A stretch of 64,000 nt of DNA from Corynebacterium rouxii (GCF_902702935.1 NZ_LR738855.1:372001-436000), one strand, 5' to 3'; positions 9,186-19,523 are shown, counted from the first letter of the stretch. Program-made: numbers and translations. The notes: generated by a model not told the origin, from the sequence alone.

Positions 9186-10066
9186 CGTTGAAGATCGGCA
9201 CCCGAGGAAGCCTGCTGGCCACCACGCAGTCGGGTCATGTTCGCGATGACCTGCTCCCTTATGAGGCGGAACTGGTGATTGTGACCACCCATGGCGATGT
9301 GAACATGGCCCCTGTGGAGCGCATCGGCGTTGGCGTATTTACTCAAGCCCTGCGCGAGGAGCTGTACACGGGTGGCTGCGATATTGCGGTGCATTCGTTT
9401 AAGGATCTTCCTACCGAGTTGGATCCACGGTTTCATTTGGTGGTGCCCAAGCGTGCCGATTTCCGTGATTGTTTGATCGCCCGTGATGGCTTGACCTTGG
9501 CAGATCTTCCTGCTGGCGCGTTGATTGGTACGGGTGCTCCGCGTCGTATTTCGCAGATCAAGGCGCTACGCCCTGATGTTGAGTGTGTGCCATTGCGTGG
9601 CAACATTGATACCCGCATGGGCAAGGTAACAAGCGGTGAACTCGACGCTGTGGTGTTGGCTTATGCAGGTCTTACCCGCGTGGGGCGTGGGGATGAGGCT
9701 ACGCAGGTCTTCGATCCGCAGGATTTCTTGCCGGCTCCGGCTCAGGGTGCGTTGGCGGTGGAGTGTCGGGCAGATGACGCTTATGCCCGTGAGGCTATCG
9801 ATTCTATTTGTGACGAGCATGCACAGGCGTGTGCTGTCGCCGAGCGCGTGGTTCTTAATCGCCTCGAGGCGGGTTGTACGGCTCCGGTGGCTGCGCATGC
9901 AACGCTTGTCGACGGCACACTCACACTGACTGCAGCGGTGATTGCTTTGGATGGGTCGAAGGTGATTCGTCGTGAGTTGTCTGGTCCAGTAGCTGATAGC
10001 GTTGCGTTGGCTGAGGAGCTCACGCGTGCGCTTATTGCTGATGGTGCTGCGACCATCTTGGGATAA
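9182..10066 (+). CDS. hemC: Porphobilinogen deaminase (hydroxymethylbilane synthase)
   Basis: Polymerises four porphobilinogen molecules to hydroxymethylbilane. The 294-residue protein starts [14 protein letters not shown], has the active-site arginine region [10 protein letters not shown] and [13 protein letters not shown], and carries the dipyrromethane cofactor cysteine C232 in [10 protein letters not shown]. The ATG overlaps the hemA stop by four bases. The next gene, hemD, follows after about 60 bases. Confidence 0.97.
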   Translation: MTLKIGTRGSLLATTQSGHVRDDLLPYEAELVIVTTHGDVNMAPVERIGVGVFTQALREELYTGGCDIAVHSFKDLPTELDPRFHLVVPKRADFRDCLIARDGLTLADLPAGALIGTGAPRRISQIKALRPDVECVPLRGNIDTRMGKVTSGELDAVVLAYAGLTRVGRGDEATQVFDPQDFLPAPAQGALAVECRADDAYAREAIDSICDEHAQACAVAERVVLNRLEAGCTAPVAAHATLVDGTLTLTAAVIALDGSKVIRRELSGPVADSVALAEELTRALIADGAATILG

Positions 10067-10126
10067 TTCCGTAACTTCAATTATGGTTATGGTTTTAGTT
10101 TCCTTCTATCGGCAGCATGCCTAGAA

Positions 10127-11797
10127 ATGCGATTAATCATGAAGCCCGAGCACTCAACGCGAGGACGTGTCATCTTCGTCGGCGCCGGTCCCGGCAACCC
10201 AGATCTTTTGACGGTTCGAGCCCGCGAGGTGCTGGGCTCCACAGCCAATGCGGTGGTGGATTCCACTGTTGGCGTAGGTATCCGTGCAGTTATTGCTGAG
10301 CATCTTGAGGTGCCGCAGGCCAAGCTTGATGCAGCTGAGGCCGAGTATGAGCGCATGTGTGCGGCTGCGAAGCGTCGTAAGCCTCCGCGTCCCGACGCCC
10401 CCACCGCCGCGGAGATCACTGAGGTGTCCGCTGAGGCGAGCGTCGATGAAGTGATGGCGGTGCTGTTGCCTTTGCTAGACGACGGCGATGTGATCCGCCT
10501 AGTGCAGGGTAATCCGTTGGCGGACTCCCGCGCGTTAGATGAGATTACGGCTGTTACCCAGGTGGGTGCGGATTTCCAGATTGTGCCAGGTATGTCGTTG
10601 CCGGCTGCGGTTCCTGCTTTCGCGGGAATCACGTTGGGTGATTCTTATACCAAGACCACGGTGAGTGAGGATACTAACTGGGATCAGTTGGCAACCGCTC
10701 CGTTGCCGTTGATTTTGCAGGCGAGTAAAGACGACTTGCTGACTATCGCTACGGAGCTGAAGGATCGCAAACTGCCGGCGAGCACTCCGGTGACGGTGAC
10801 GATGAATGGCACGACGCGTTTGCAGCGTAGCTTTGACGTGACGCTTAAAACTATGAAGTCGCTGGTCAAACAGGAGCTAGACGGCACCCTTGTGGTCACA
10901 GTGGGTGTATCGGATCGCAGCACGTTCTCGTGGTGGGAAAGCCGCGCGTTGTTTGGCTGGCGGGTGTTGGTTCCTCGTGCGAAGGACCAAGCTGGTCCGA
11001 TGAGCAGCCGAATCGCCGCTTATGGTGCTATTGCCCAAGAGGTTCCCACTATTTCTGTGGAGCCGCCGCGTAATCCGGCGCAGTTGGAGCGTGCGATTAA
11101 GGGCATTGTGGAGGGACGCTACCAGTGGGTGGTGTTTACCAGCGTGAATGCTGTTAAAGCGGTGCGTGAGAAGATCGTGTCGTTTGGTTTGGATTCTCGC
11201 GCGTTCGCGGGGGTGCATATCGCTGCGGTGGGGGCTAAGACTGCGGCGGCGATTCGTGAGTTTGGCATTACTCCTGAGCTGATTCCGCCACGTAAAGAGC
11301 ATAATGCTGCAGGTATGGTGTCGGTTTTCCCTAATTATGTGGAGGGCTTGGACCCGGTAGGCCGGGTGTTGTTGCCGCGGGCTGATATTGCCACTGACGT
11401 GCTAGTTGATGGTTTGATCAACCTTGGCTGGGAAGTTGATGATGTGGTGGCGTATCGTACGGTGCGTGCCGCGCCACCGAGTGCGGAAGTCCGCGACATG
11501 ATTAAGTCTGGCGATTTTGATGCGGTGTGTTTTACCTCTGCGTCGACGGTGCGCAATTTGGTGGGTATTGCGGGTAAGCCGCATGCGCGCACGATCATTG
11601 CGTGTATTGGGCCGATGACCGCCGCGGAAGCAGAGAAGCAAGGGCTGCGTGTCGACGTCATCCCCGAGGTGGCCAACGTTCCTGCCCTTGTGGATGCGCT
11701 CGCGCAGCACGTGGAGGGTCTACGTGCTGCGGGTGAGTTGCCGCCGCCGCGTAAGAAGCGTCGGGCCCGTCGCAAATCTAAGGAAGGTGCTGTATGA
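10127..11797 (+). CDS. hemD: Uroporphyrinogen-III synthase with N-terminal SUMT-like domain
   Basis: The 556-residue fusion has an N-terminal SUMT-like domain (about 14-250) and a C-terminal HemD domain (about 270-540) that closes hydroxymethylbilane to uroporphyrinogen III. The methyltransferase half keeps the first loop [14 protein letters not shown] (18-31), but the usual GDP-x-FGR motif reads QGNPLADSR, so methylation may be impaired. The C-terminal tail is very basic ([10 protein letters not shown]). The start is uncertain (ATG 10127 or 10139). The stop overlaps hemB (ATGA). The same fusion occurs in the mycobacterial hem cluster. Confidence 0.93.
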   Translation: MRLIMKPEHSTRGRVIFVGAGPGNPDLLTVRAREVLGSTANAVVDSTVGVGIRAVIAEHLEVPQAKLDAAEAEYERMCAAAKRRKPPRPDAPTAAEITEVSAEASVDEVMAVLLPLLDDGDVIRLVQGNPLADSRALDEITAVTQVGADFQIVPGMSLPAAVPAFAGITLGDSYTKTTVSEDTNWDQLATAPLPLILQASKDDLLTIATELKDRKLPASTPVTVTMNGTTRLQRSFDVTLKTMKSLVKQELDGTLVVTVGVSDRSTFSWWESRALFGWRVLVPRAKDQAGPMSSRIAAYGAIAQEVPTISVEPPRNPAQLERAIKGIVEGRYQWVVFTSVNAVKAVREKIVSFGLDSRAFAGVHIAAVGAKTAAAIREFGITPELIPPRKEHNAAGMVSVFPNYVEGLDPVGRVLLPRADIATDVLVDGLINLGWEVDDVVAYRTVRAAPPSAEVRDMIKSGDFDAVCFTSASTVRNLVGIAGKPHARTIIACIGPMTAAEAEKQGLRVDVIPEVANVPALVDALAQHVEGLRAAGELPPPRKKRRARRKSKEGAV

Positions 11798-12786
11798 ATC
11801 TAGATCTTATTCGTCGTCCTCGTCGGTTGCGTTCGACTCCGGTGATGCGTGAATTCGTTGCGGAAACCACGCTGCGTCCGGCTGATCTTATTTTGCCGAT
11901 GTTTATTGCCGACGGCATTGATGAGCCTCGGGAGATTGAGTCGATGCCAGGTGTGTACCAGCACACCATGGAATCCCTTATAGAGGCTGTCCGTGAGGCG
12001 ATCTCGGTGGGTATTCGCTGTGTGGACCTTTTCGGCGTACCACTGGATTCCGATAAAGATGCCACTGGTTCACAAGCATGGGATCCCGAGGGCATTTTGA
12101 ACCGTGGCGTGCGCGCTCTTCGTAAGGAGTTCGGCGATCAGGTGCTCATCATGGCGGATACTTGCCTTGACGAGTTCACCGATCATGGGCATTGCGGCAT
12201 TGTGACCACGGATCGCTTTGGCGCCACCATCGTGGATAACGATCCAACGGTTGAGTTGTATCAGAAGATGGCGGTCGCTCAGGCCGAGGCCGGCGCCCAT
12301 ATTGTGAGCCCATCGGGCATGATGGATGGCCAGATTTTAGCTATCCGCGAGGCTCTTGACGCCGCAGGTTTCCACGATGTTGCCATTATGGCGTATTCCG
12401 CTAAGTATGCGTCGGCATTTTATGGTCCTTTCCGTGACGCAGTGGGCTCCTCTTTACAAGGCGATCGCCGTGCCTACCAGCAGGATCCCGCTAATTTCCG
12501 TGAGTCGATCCTCGAAGTCGATCTAGACATCGAGGAAGGCGCAGACTTTGTGATGGTCAAGCCTGCTATGCCGTACTTAGATGTCCTTGCCGAGGTAGCG
12601 TCTACCTCGTCGGTTCCGGTGGCGGCTTACCAGGTTTCTGGTGAGTATGCGATGTTGCATGCGGCTGCTGCGAACGGCTGGTTGGATCTGGACCGGGTGA
12701 TGATGGAGTCGTTGATTTCTATTAAACGTGCCGGTGCGGATCAAATCCTGACATACTTTGCTGTAGAAGCAGCACGAAAACTTTAA
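11794..12786 (+). CDS. hemB: Delta-aminolevulinic acid dehydratase (porphobilinogen synthase)
   Basis: Condenses two 5-aminolevulinate molecules to porphobilinogen. The 330 residues contain the metal region [14 protein letters not shown], the first lysine in [16 protein letters not shown] and the Schiff-base lysine region [12 protein letters not shown]. The metal site keeps two of the three zinc-type cysteines, with Asp in the middle position. Translationally coupled to hemD by a four-base overlap. Genomically it sits two genes before the P-type-ATPase-like gene. Confidence 0.97.
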   Translation: MNLDLIRRPRRLRSTPVMREFVAETTLRPADLILPMFIADGIDEPREIESMPGVYQHTMESLIEAVREAISVGIRCVDLFGVPLDSDKDATGSQAWDPEGILNRGVRALRKEFGDQVLIMADTCLDEFTDHGHCGIVTTDRFGATIVDNDPTVELYQKMAVAQAEAGAHIVSPSGMMDGQILAIREALDAAGFHDVAIMAYSAKYASAFYGPFRDAVGSSLQGDRRAYQQDPANFRESILEVDLDIEEGADFVMVKPAMPYLDVLAEVASTSSVPVAAYQVSGEYAMLHAAAANGWLDLDRVMMESLISIKRAGADQILTYFAVEAARKL

Positions 12787-12799
12787 GGGAGCACGTCGA

Positions 12800-13282
12800 G
12801 TGACAACTCAACCCGAGGCCGTGCGTTGGGCCGCCGCATCGTGGTGGACAGCGTTGGCGATTAACGCGGTACATCAGATTATTGGTGGCGTTATTGCATT
12901 TTTTAACCGTGGTCAGTTGATGGCGGAATTGGAAAAGCGGATGAATGGGCAGGCGGTGCCAGAGGTGGCGGCGTCGGTAGGCGTTGTTATGTCGGTGCTG
13001 TTTTTGCTTGGGTTCCTTGGATTGTTTGCGTGGTTTGTGGCTGCGTTTCGCCAGGGTGGGCGGTTTGCGCAGCTGTGTCGTAAGACGATGACGTTTGTGT
13101 CCCTCTACTTGGGGATCAGCGTGATCACGGTGTTTGCGATCGTTCCTACATCGTTGTCCATTCCGCAGGGCTGGTTCTTGGCCGATGGTTGTTTATCTAT
13201 CGCCTGTGGCGTGGCGGCGATCATTGGTTTGATTTTTGCGCAGAAGAAGGAATCGCTGGAGTGGGGTGTGGTCCGTGACTGA
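12800..13282 (+). CDS. Small integral membrane protein, unknown
   Basis: A 160-residue protein with four hydrophobic segments (about 14-34, 58-80, 95-116 and 126-148) separated by short loops. It is not recognised beyond being the kind of membrane protein found inside corynebacterial and mycobacterial hem clusters. GTG start 13 bases after hemB. Its stop codon overlaps the start of the next gene by eight bases (GTGACTGA), so it is probably co-translated with the P-type-ATPase-like protein and may work with it. Confidence 0.75.
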   Translation: MTTQPEAVRWAAASWWTALAINAVHQIIGGVIAFFNRGQLMAELEKRMNGQAVPEVAASVGVVMSVLFLLGFLGLFAWFVAAFRQGGRFAQLCRKTMTFVSLYLGISVITVFAIVPTSLSIPQGWFLADGCLSIACGVAAIIGLIFAQKKESLEWGVVRD

Positions 13283-15791
13283 TTCGCCGCTTGACGACGC
13301 CATCCAGGAGGCCAAAACCGCTGCGCAAAAAGCGGGCATTGATACCGAAACTTTCGCTGCGGTTCAGTCGAAGGAAGGCCGTACCTCTTTCGCCTTCGAA
13401 CTGGAGGGCCTAGGCAGTGCCTCTTCGGTATCGGAGCTGGAAGAGGCGATCGAGCACATCGGCGGTGTGGACGCCAAGATTGTTTACCCGTCGGCGATGG
13501 CGTGGGTTAGTGCCAGCCGCACCTTGGATCCCACGCTCATCGTGGAGGCGTTTCAGCAGCATGGTGTGAGAGCTACGTTGACGGATTCCTCGTTGCGTCG
13601 TCGATTGGCATGGACGGACGTGGAGGAGGGCCGGTATCGTCGTGCTCGCGCTCGACGCTTTGGCTCGCGTGTCGACGAAGAATCTCGCCGCTTTGAAATT
13701 GCCCGCCGCGAAGGATTTCTGCACAAGCGCGAAGAAACAACACGGGTGGTAGAAACCACAGAGGTGTTGTTTACTGCGCGTTCGCTGATGACCAAAGCGC
13801 GCCTGTTTATCTCTATCGCCTGCACGATTCCAGTGTTGGCGGTAAGTTTTTCGCGCGAACTACAGTTTGACTACTGGCAGTGGGCGCTGGCAGCCCTTTC
13901 GCTTCCTGTGGTGCTTTATGGTGCATGGCCGTTCCACCGGGCAACGATCGGTGGTGCGCGCCGGGGCATGTCGGCTCTTGATAGTGCGTCTTCTGTTGCT
14001 ATTTTAATGGCGTGGGGCTGGTCTATTGTGATGATGCTGTTTTCTTCGGTGGGCGATCCTACTTATCGTGCGCAGCCGAAGTGGATTGCGATTGACCCCA
14101 CGAAGTTTGTTTCTGGTGCGCTGTTTTTCGATGTTGCTTGCGGCATGACCGTGATCTTGTTGGCTGGCCGGATCTTGGTGCGTCGTGCGCGTTCGGACCT
14201 GTTGGAAGATTTGAAGCGATACCGACCGAATCCATCGTCGACGGTGATGGTGGTGGGTAAGAATCGTAAGACGGGTGAGGTTCGCAAGGAAGAAGTTGCG
14301 ATCCAAAAGCTCAATGTGGGTGACGACATCCTCATTGCGCCGTATGCGTTAATCCCTGCTGATGGCTATGTTGTCGGTGGCGCCTCAGCTATCGATGGCA
14401 CTGCTTTGGGAATCGGCCGGTTAAAAGTCAAGGTGAACGATCACGTTTATGCCGGTTGCCTCAATGGTTCTAATCCGTTGAAGATCCGTGTGTTGCAAAC
14501 GGGTCACCGCACGTGGTTTGCGGGCATTACGCGGTGGGTGTCGCAAGCAAGTGTGCACCAAAACCATGCGGATGCGGTGGCAACGAGGGCGGCATCGATG
14601 CTTGTGCCTGTTTCTTTTGTTATTGCGGCAACGGATTTCGCGCTGTGGGCGTTGATTACTAATAACCTCAATCAGGCGTTTGCTACTGCGCTGGCGGTGC
14701 TAGGTTGTGTGTCTCCTGTGGCACTTGCTACCTCCGCGTCGCTTGCTATGCGTAAGTCTATTGAAGACGCTGCCCGTCAGGGGGTGCTGATCCAAAGTGG
14801 TGAGACGCTTCGTGTGATCGATACGGTTGACACAGTAATTTTCAACCGTGTGGGTGCACTGTCCAAGTCTGGCATGGCGGTGGAAAAGGTTACGGCTGAT
14901 CGCGGCGAAAATCCTGACTTGGTGCTGCGTGTGGCAGGTGCGTTGGCTATGGAAAGCGACCATCCCGTATCGCGGGCGCTGGTGCGTGCGGCTCGTGAAG
15001 CGCGCGATGCGTCGACGGATGATTCAATCCCCGGCTGGATTGATGTCACGCATTCGGAAATCGATGAGGAAGGTAGTTTCCGCGGCTTTGTGGAACTTCC
15101 TGTTGGTGATGAGACGCGTTCCGTGGAAGCAGTGCTGTGGCGTCCCCGAAGCCTATCGGCACTCGATGGGCGTCTTGCTGCTGCGGCAGAGTCGGGCAGT
15201 TCTCCGTTGGTGGTGCGCTGGAAGAACAAGGATCGCGGTGTGATTACCTTGTTTAATGCGGTTAAAGATGATGCCGTGGACGCGGTGGATGATCTGGAAG
15301 CCCAAGGCATCGAGACGATGATGCTGAGCCGTGATACCTATCCGGTGGCGCGTCGATACGGCGATAGCGTGGGTGTTTCTCACGTGTTGGCTGGCATTCA
15401 GCCTGGTCAAAAGCCGCAGACCGTTCGTTCTGTGCGTAACCACGGCGCCACGATTGCGGTGGTGGGCGACGACTCGATTAATGATTGTTTCCGCGTAGCC
15501 AATGTGGGTATTTTGATTGACGCGATGTCGAAGAGTTCGGCGGCTATTGAGCACCCCGTTGCTAATGTCATCATGCTCAAAAATGATGTTGCGCCTATCC
15601 CACGCTTGTTCACCTTTGCGCGCCGACTCAATCGTCGTATTCGCTCAAACTTGGGTTTTGCGTGGGTATATAACGTGGCGGCGATTGTTGCCGCTATTTC
15701 TGGGGTGTTGCACCCGATGATCGCAAGCCTGTTTATGTTGGGTGCGACTATCGTGATTGAGGTGCGTTCTACGTGGACGAGGAATTTGTAA
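13275..15791 (+). CDS. P-type-ATPase-like protein lacking the phosphorylation Asp
   Basis: An 838-residue protein with the overall plan of a P1B heavy-metal ATPase: a soluble N-terminal region (1-170), paired membrane helices, actuator, catalytic core (about 510-720) and two C-terminal helices. The invariant DKTGT reads NRVGAL, with Asn524 (codon AAC at 14844) where Asp should be phosphorylated. The membrane CPC motif reads SPV (480-482), the TGE loop of the actuator is degenerate (IDGTALGIG), and GDGIND reads GDDSIND. The HP motif (ESDHPVSRA) is retained. ATP-driven transport by the normal mechanism is therefore unlikely. The frame is intact, so a non-catalytic role is probable. The GTG start overlaps the previous stop. 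Confidence 0.88.
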   Translation: MTDSPLDDAIQEAKTAAQKAGIDTETFAAVQSKEGRTSFAFELEGLGSASSVSELEEAIEHIGGVDAKIVYPSAMAWVSASRTLDPTLIVEAFQQHGVRATLTDSSLRRRLAWTDVEEGRYRRARARRFGSRVDEESRRFEIARREGFLHKREETTRVVETTEVLFTARSLMTKARLFISIACTIPVLAVSFSRELQFDYWQWALAALSLPVVLYGAWPFHRATIGGARRGMSALDSASSVAILMAWGWSIVMMLFSSVGDPTYRAQPKWIAIDPTKFVSGALFFDVACGMTVILLAGRILVRRARSDLLEDLKRYRPNPSSTVMVVGKNRKTGEVRKEEVAIQKLNVGDDILIAPYALIPADGYVVGGASAIDGTALGIGRLKVKVNDHVYAGCLNGSNPLKIRVLQTGHRTWFAGITRWVSQASVHQNHADAVATRAASMLVPVSFVIAATDFALWALITNNLNQAFATALAVLGCVSPVALATSASLAMRKSIEDAARQGVLIQSGETLRVIDTVDTVIFNRVGALSKSGMAVEKVTADRGENPDLVLRVAGALAMESDHPVSRALVRAAREARDASTDDSIPGWIDVTHSEIDEEGSFRGFVELPVGDETRSVEAVLWRPRSLSALDGRLAAAAESGSSPLVVRWKNKDRGVITLFNAVKDDAVDAVDDLEAQGIETMMLSRDTYPVARRYGDSVGVSHVLAGIQPGQKPQTVRSVRNHGATIAVVGDDSINDCFRVANVGILIDAMSKSSAAIEHPVANVIMLKNDVAPIPRLFTFARRLNRRIRSNLGFAWVYNVAAIVAAISGVLHPMIASLFMLGATIVIEVRSTWTRNL

Positions 15792-16887
15792 GCTGAAGCG
15801 TTGGTCCGTATGACAGCCTGCGGTGGAGCCATTCGAATGGACCTCGCAGGTTTTTCTTTTCTAGTAGGCAGGCCAGCAGCAGCGTGACCAGCCATATACC
15901 GAAGGCGTAGGTAAGAATGCCGGCCGCCGATGCCCTAATTCCCAATGTGAAGCCTAAGAATAGTGGGTAGCACAGGATTGACTGCATGAGGTAACCACTC
16001 ATAGAACGCTTACCCAGGGCCGCAAAGGGGGTCAGCCATGATGGTTTGATCTTGTCGACGCTCAGCGCGCAGATGGCCAAAACGCCTGGACCAGAGAGCT
16101 GTCCGATAGAGAAGTTGAGGACTGTGAAGGTATCCGCTTGGGTAAGACCCCATGGAATGCCGATTCCGATAATGATGGCGATTGCGATACCGGACCAAAT
16201 GTAGAGCTCGGTGCGGTGTTGGTGGACGTCTGCTAGCACGCCGCGCCTAGCCCAGCTGTAGCCGATGAGCATGATAGGCAGATAGAGCATTGCTTGGAGC
16301 GGGAACATGACGAGGCCTGAAATAAGTACAGCTGCGTTTGTGCCGTAGTATTGCAGGGCTGTCTCGGATGCCATGCCTGCATCGCTGGTTAAGATTTGTG
16401 CTGCGGTGGGGAATGCCAGCAGGAGGGCTGCGAAGATACCCGTAAGACCGAACAGAATGTAGGCGATCAGTCGAATGGTTGTGTCTTTGAGCGGCAGCAT
16501 GGTGGCGATGAGGACGGCAGCAAGGCCGTAGAAAGTCATGATGTCGCCAAAGAAGAGCAGGAGGCAGTGGATCACGCCGAACATGGTGAGAAACAGGTAG
16601 CGTTTGATCAGCGCACCGCGGGCTTGGGACAAACTGAAGTGTTTGCGGATCATGCTGATGGTAATCAAACCGACGCCGAATCCGAGCAGCGTGGAGAACA
16701 TGGGTAGCCCACGGTTATGGACGAACATCGCGGAGAACAGCACGGCGATTTTATCGAGTGTGGAGTTTACTGGTCCGAAAATGCCTACGCCCATCCACGC
16801 TGAGGGGATGTTCGCCATGGCGATACCAAGGAGCGCGAGGCCGCGGGCCACGTCGGGGGCCATCATGCGGGGTCGTTTTTGATCCAT
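15769..16887 (-). CDS. DUF418/YeiB-type membrane protein
   Basis: Polytopic membrane protein of 372 residues, about ten hydrophobic segments. The N-terminal PDVARGLALLGIAMANIP is the DUF418/YeiB family signature, and the C-terminal half contains the GKRSMSGYLMQSI motif shared with acyltransferase-3-like membrane proteins. The function of the family is unknown; a transport or acyl-transfer role is suspected. It lies on the opposite strand within the hem cluster, overlapping the 3' end of the P-type-ATPase-like gene and divergent from hemE. Confidence 0.85.
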   Translation of the reverse strand: MDQKRPRMMAPDVARGLALLGIAMANIPSAWMGVGIFGPVNSTLDKIAVLFSAMFVHNRGLPMFSTLLGFGVGLITISMIRKHFSLSQARGALIKRYLFLTMFGVIHCLLLFFGDIMTFYGLAAVLIATMLPLKDTTIRLIAYILFGLTGIFAALLLAFPTAAQILTSDAGMASETALQYYGTNAAVLISGLVMFPLQAMLYLPIMLIGYSWARRGVLADVHQHRTELYIWSGIAIAIIIGIGIPWGLTQADTFTVLNFSIGQLSGPGVLAICALSVDKIKPSWLTPFAALGKRSMSGYLMQSILCYPLFLGFTLGIRASAAGILTYAFGIWLVTLLLACLLEKKNLRGPFEWLHRRLSYGPTLQLTNSSST

Positions 16888-16966
16888 GGGTTAGATACTA
16901 AAGCATCCATCTAAAGTAGGTACGCCTTGCTTTTATATCATCCAAAAGTTGGGCATGATGGGGAGC

Positions 16967-17992
16967 ATGCCCAATCCTATTCTTGACGCCGCGGCGGGTG
17001 TGACTCCGCACCGCCGCCCCGTTTGGTTCATGCGCCAGGCTGGACGTTCCTTGCCCGAGTACCGTGAGATTCGTGAGGGGGTCAGCATGTTGGACAGTTG
17101 CTTCCGCCCCGACATGCTGGCGGAAATCACGTTGCAGCCGGTGCGACGCCACGATGTGGATGCTGCGATTTTGTTCTCTGACATTGTGGTGCCGCTTAAA
17201 GCTGCAGGTGTTCGTGTAGAGATCGTCCCTGGCCGTGGCCCGGTCATGGATCATCCGTTGCTTACTCGCCAAGATATTGAGAACTTGCCCATTCTGGACC
17301 ACGACGTTCAGGAGGTAGCCGAAGGTATTGGCATCATTCGCGAGGAGCTGAACGACGCGCAGACGCTGATTGGTTTTGCCGGTGCGCCTTTTACGCTGGC
17401 GAGCTACTTGGTTGAAGGTGGGCCGAGTAAGAATCACGAAAAGACGAAGTCGCTGATGCACCAGGACCCTGAGTCGTGGCATCTGCTGATGCAGCGTTTG
17501 GTTCCTACTATTGTGCAGTTCTTACGTACGCAGATTGATGCCGGTGTGCAGGCTATGCAGTTGTTTGATTCGTGGGCTGGCTTCTTGACTGAGCGGGATT
17601 ACCGTGAGTTTGTGCTGCCGTATTCTACGGAGATCCTTGCGCAGGTTGGCGATGTTCCTCGGATTCACTTTGGCGTGGGCACGGGGGAGCTGCTCACGGC
17701 GATGAGTGAGGCTGGCAGTGAAGTGGTGGGCGTCGATTGGCGGGTGCCGCTTGATGTGGCTGCGCAGCGGATGGTGTCGCCTAAGGTGCTGCAGGGTAAT
17801 TTGGATCCGGCTATTTTGTTTGCTGGTGAGGATGTTATGCGTCGTGAGATCGCTCGTATTTGTGCCGAGGCGGATCGTGCGATTGCGGCGGGTCATGCGA
17901 CTGGCCATATTTTTAATCTTGGACATGGCGTTTTGCCGAATACTGATCCTGATGCGATTACTCGTGCTGTCGAGATCATCCATACTTTCTAG
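16967..17992 (+). CDS. hemE: Uroporphyrinogen decarboxylase
   Basis: Decarboxylates uroporphyrinogen III to coproporphyrinogen III, the last precursor shared by all heme routes. The 341-residue protein has the signature RPVWFMRQAGRSLPEYR near the N-terminus, followed by the catalytic Asp in LFSDIVVPL, GAPFTLASYLVEGG and the C-terminal NLGHGVLP. Start choice is uncertain: ATGs at 16955, 16958 and 16967 are in frame. hemY follows after 15 bases. Confidence 0.95.
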   Translation: MPNPILDAAAGVTPHRRPVWFMRQAGRSLPEYREIREGVSMLDSCFRPDMLAEITLQPVRRHDVDAAILFSDIVVPLKAAGVRVEIVPGRGPVMDHPLLTRQDIENLPILDHDVQEVAEGIGIIREELNDAQTLIGFAGAPFTLASYLVEGGPSKNHEKTKSLMHQDPESWHLLMQRLVPTIVQFLRTQIDAGVQAMQLFDSWAGFLTERDYREFVLPYSTEILAQVGDVPRIHFGVGTGELLTAMSEAGSEVVGVDWRVPLDVAAQRMVSPKVLQGNLDPAILFAGEDVMRREIARICAEADRAIAAGHATGHIFNLGHGVLPNTDPDAITRAVEIIHTF

Positions 17993-18007
17993 AGAAGGAC
18001 TTTCAAC

Positions 18008-19360
18008 GTGCGTATTGCGATCATTGGTGCGGGTCTTGCGGGTTTGACTGCGGCGTATCGTCTTCGTGACCATGATGTTTCGGTTTTCGAGGCCACTGAC
18101 CGTATTGGTGGAAAGCTGCATACGGTTGCTTTTCAGTCTGGTCCTACGGATATGGGCGCGGAGGCGTATTTGGCGTTTCGTGAGGACACAACGGCCTTTT
18201 TCAAGGAGTTGGGTCTTGAGGTTGTGTCGCCTTCGGGGTTGCCATCGTTGTTGTATGTCAATGGTGAGTTGCATCCGATGCCGATGAATACGGTGATGGG
18301 GATTCCGGGGTCGTCGAAGGGTTTGGAGAAGTTGGTGAGTGCGGAGACTGCCGCGCGTATCGACGCCGAATCTGATTCCATGGACTGGCCTCAGGAGGTG
18401 ACTCTGGGGGAGGTCTTGCGTGAGCGTTTTGGCGATGACCTTGTTGATCACGTGGTGTCTGCGTTGCAGGGTGGCGTGTATTCCTCTACTTCTGATGATC
18501 TTTCATTGCGCGATACGGTTCCGCAGTTGGCGCGTGCGTTGGATCGGCTGAAGGAAGAGGGTAAGCCGGTCACGATTACTGCTGCGGTGCAGTCGATTAT
18601 GGCTGATCGTGAGAAGCGTAATAAGGCTCGGGGTTATAAGCCGAGTGTGTTTGCGGCTTTCCCTGGTGGTTACGCGGAACTGTATGAGGCGCTGGCGGAG
18701 AAGTCGGGTGCGAAGATCCACATTGATGCTTTTATTACTGGCATTCAGTGGAAAGACGGATTCACGCTGACGGGTGCTGAGGGAACCTTTGACAAGGTGA
18801 TTGTGGCGGTTCCGGCTCCGACGGCGGCGATGTTGTTGAAGTCTGTGGCTCCGGAGGCTTCGGCGTTGTTGAAGAACATCAAGTTGGCGAGCTCTGCGGT
18901 GGTGGGCATGAAGTTCGATTCTGCGGAGGGGCTGCCGGATAATTCGGGCATTTTGGTTGCTACGGATGCGGAGGTCACTGCGAAGGCGTTTACATTTTCT
19001 TCTAAGAAGTGGCCGCATTTGGGTCAGCGTGGTGGCGCGTTGGTGCGTGCATCGTTTGGCCGGTTTGGTAACGATGCCATTGCGCGTGCCGACGAAGACC
19101 TGCTGGTGGATACCGCCTTGGATGATCTTCAGACCATCACTGGTTTTGATGGCCGTGCTGCTGGGCTGTCGGAAATCTATGTGCAGCGCTGGTTTGGTGG
19201 CTTGCCGGTGTATGGCCCAGGGCATAGCGATCTTGTGGCGGCTATTAAGGAGGCATTGCCGGAGGGCGTTTATGCCACCGGTGCATGGGCCGATGGCGTT
19301 GGTGTTCCTGCGGTGATTGATTCCGCAACTAAGGTAGCAAAGCTACTGGAAGATCACTGA
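18008..19360 (+). CDS. hemY: Coproporphyrinogen/protoporphyrinogen oxidase (HemY type)
   Basis: FAD-dependent oxidase of 450 residues. The N-terminal dinucleotide-binding motif is IAIIGAGLAGLTAAYRL, followed by FEATDRIGGKL; the C-terminal FAD-contact region is YATGAWADGVGVPAVIDS. In actinobacteria the HemY protein acts on coproporphyrinogen III (CgoX) in the coproporphyrin-dependent pathway, with ferrochelatase and HemQ finishing heme; those two genes are not in this window. GTG start with AGAAGGAC just upstream. Downstream lie 163 bases containing a gene remnant on the other strand. Confidence 0.95.
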   Translation: MRIAIIGAGLAGLTAAYRLRDHDVSVFEATDRIGGKLHTVAFQSGPTDMGAEAYLAFREDTTAFFKELGLEVVSPSGLPSLLYVNGELHPMPMNTVMGIPGSSKGLEKLVSAETAARIDAESDSMDWPQEVTLGEVLRERFGDDLVDHVVSALQGGVYSSTSDDLSLRDTVPQLARALDRLKEEGKPVTITAAVQSIMADREKRNKARGYKPSVFAAFPGGYAELYEALAEKSGAKIHIDAFITGIQWKDGFTLTGAEGTFDKVIVAVPAPTAAMLLKSVAPEASALLKNIKLASSAVVGMKFDSAEGLPDNSGILVATDAEVTAKAFTFSSKKWPHLGQRGGALVRASFGRFGNDAIARADEDLLVDTALDDLQTITGFDGRAAGLSEIYVQRWFGGLPVYGPGHSDLVAAIKEALPEGVYATGAWADGVGVPAVIDSATKVAKLLEDH

Positions 19361-19366
19361 GAAATC

Positions 19367-19491
19367 TTCATCCCGTGTGGACCTAGGGTGCCGGCGTCGG
19401 GGGTTCTATTTCAGACGGTGAGGTCGTGGTCGAGTAAATGGAGGGCCAGTTCGGTGCCCATGCGTCCGGTTTCAATAAATGTGATCTTCAT
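19367..19491 (-). pseudogene. Remnant of a 6PGDH/hydroxyisobutyrate-dehydrogenase-like gene
   Basis: Reading from ATG at 19491, the minus strand gives [18 protein letters not shown]..., then LTV, an in-frame TGA, and NRTPDAG. This is the N-terminal Rossmann fold of a beta-hydroxyacid dehydrogenase (normally IGxGxMG, then VxNRT). The first glycine of the motif is Glu and the stop probably replaces Trp (TGG to TGA). Only about 40 codons remain before the hemY end, so the body of the gene has been deleted. Confidence 0.6.
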
Positions 19492-19523
19492 GTAGCCCCA
19501 TGATAGACAGTAGAATGGTCGGC

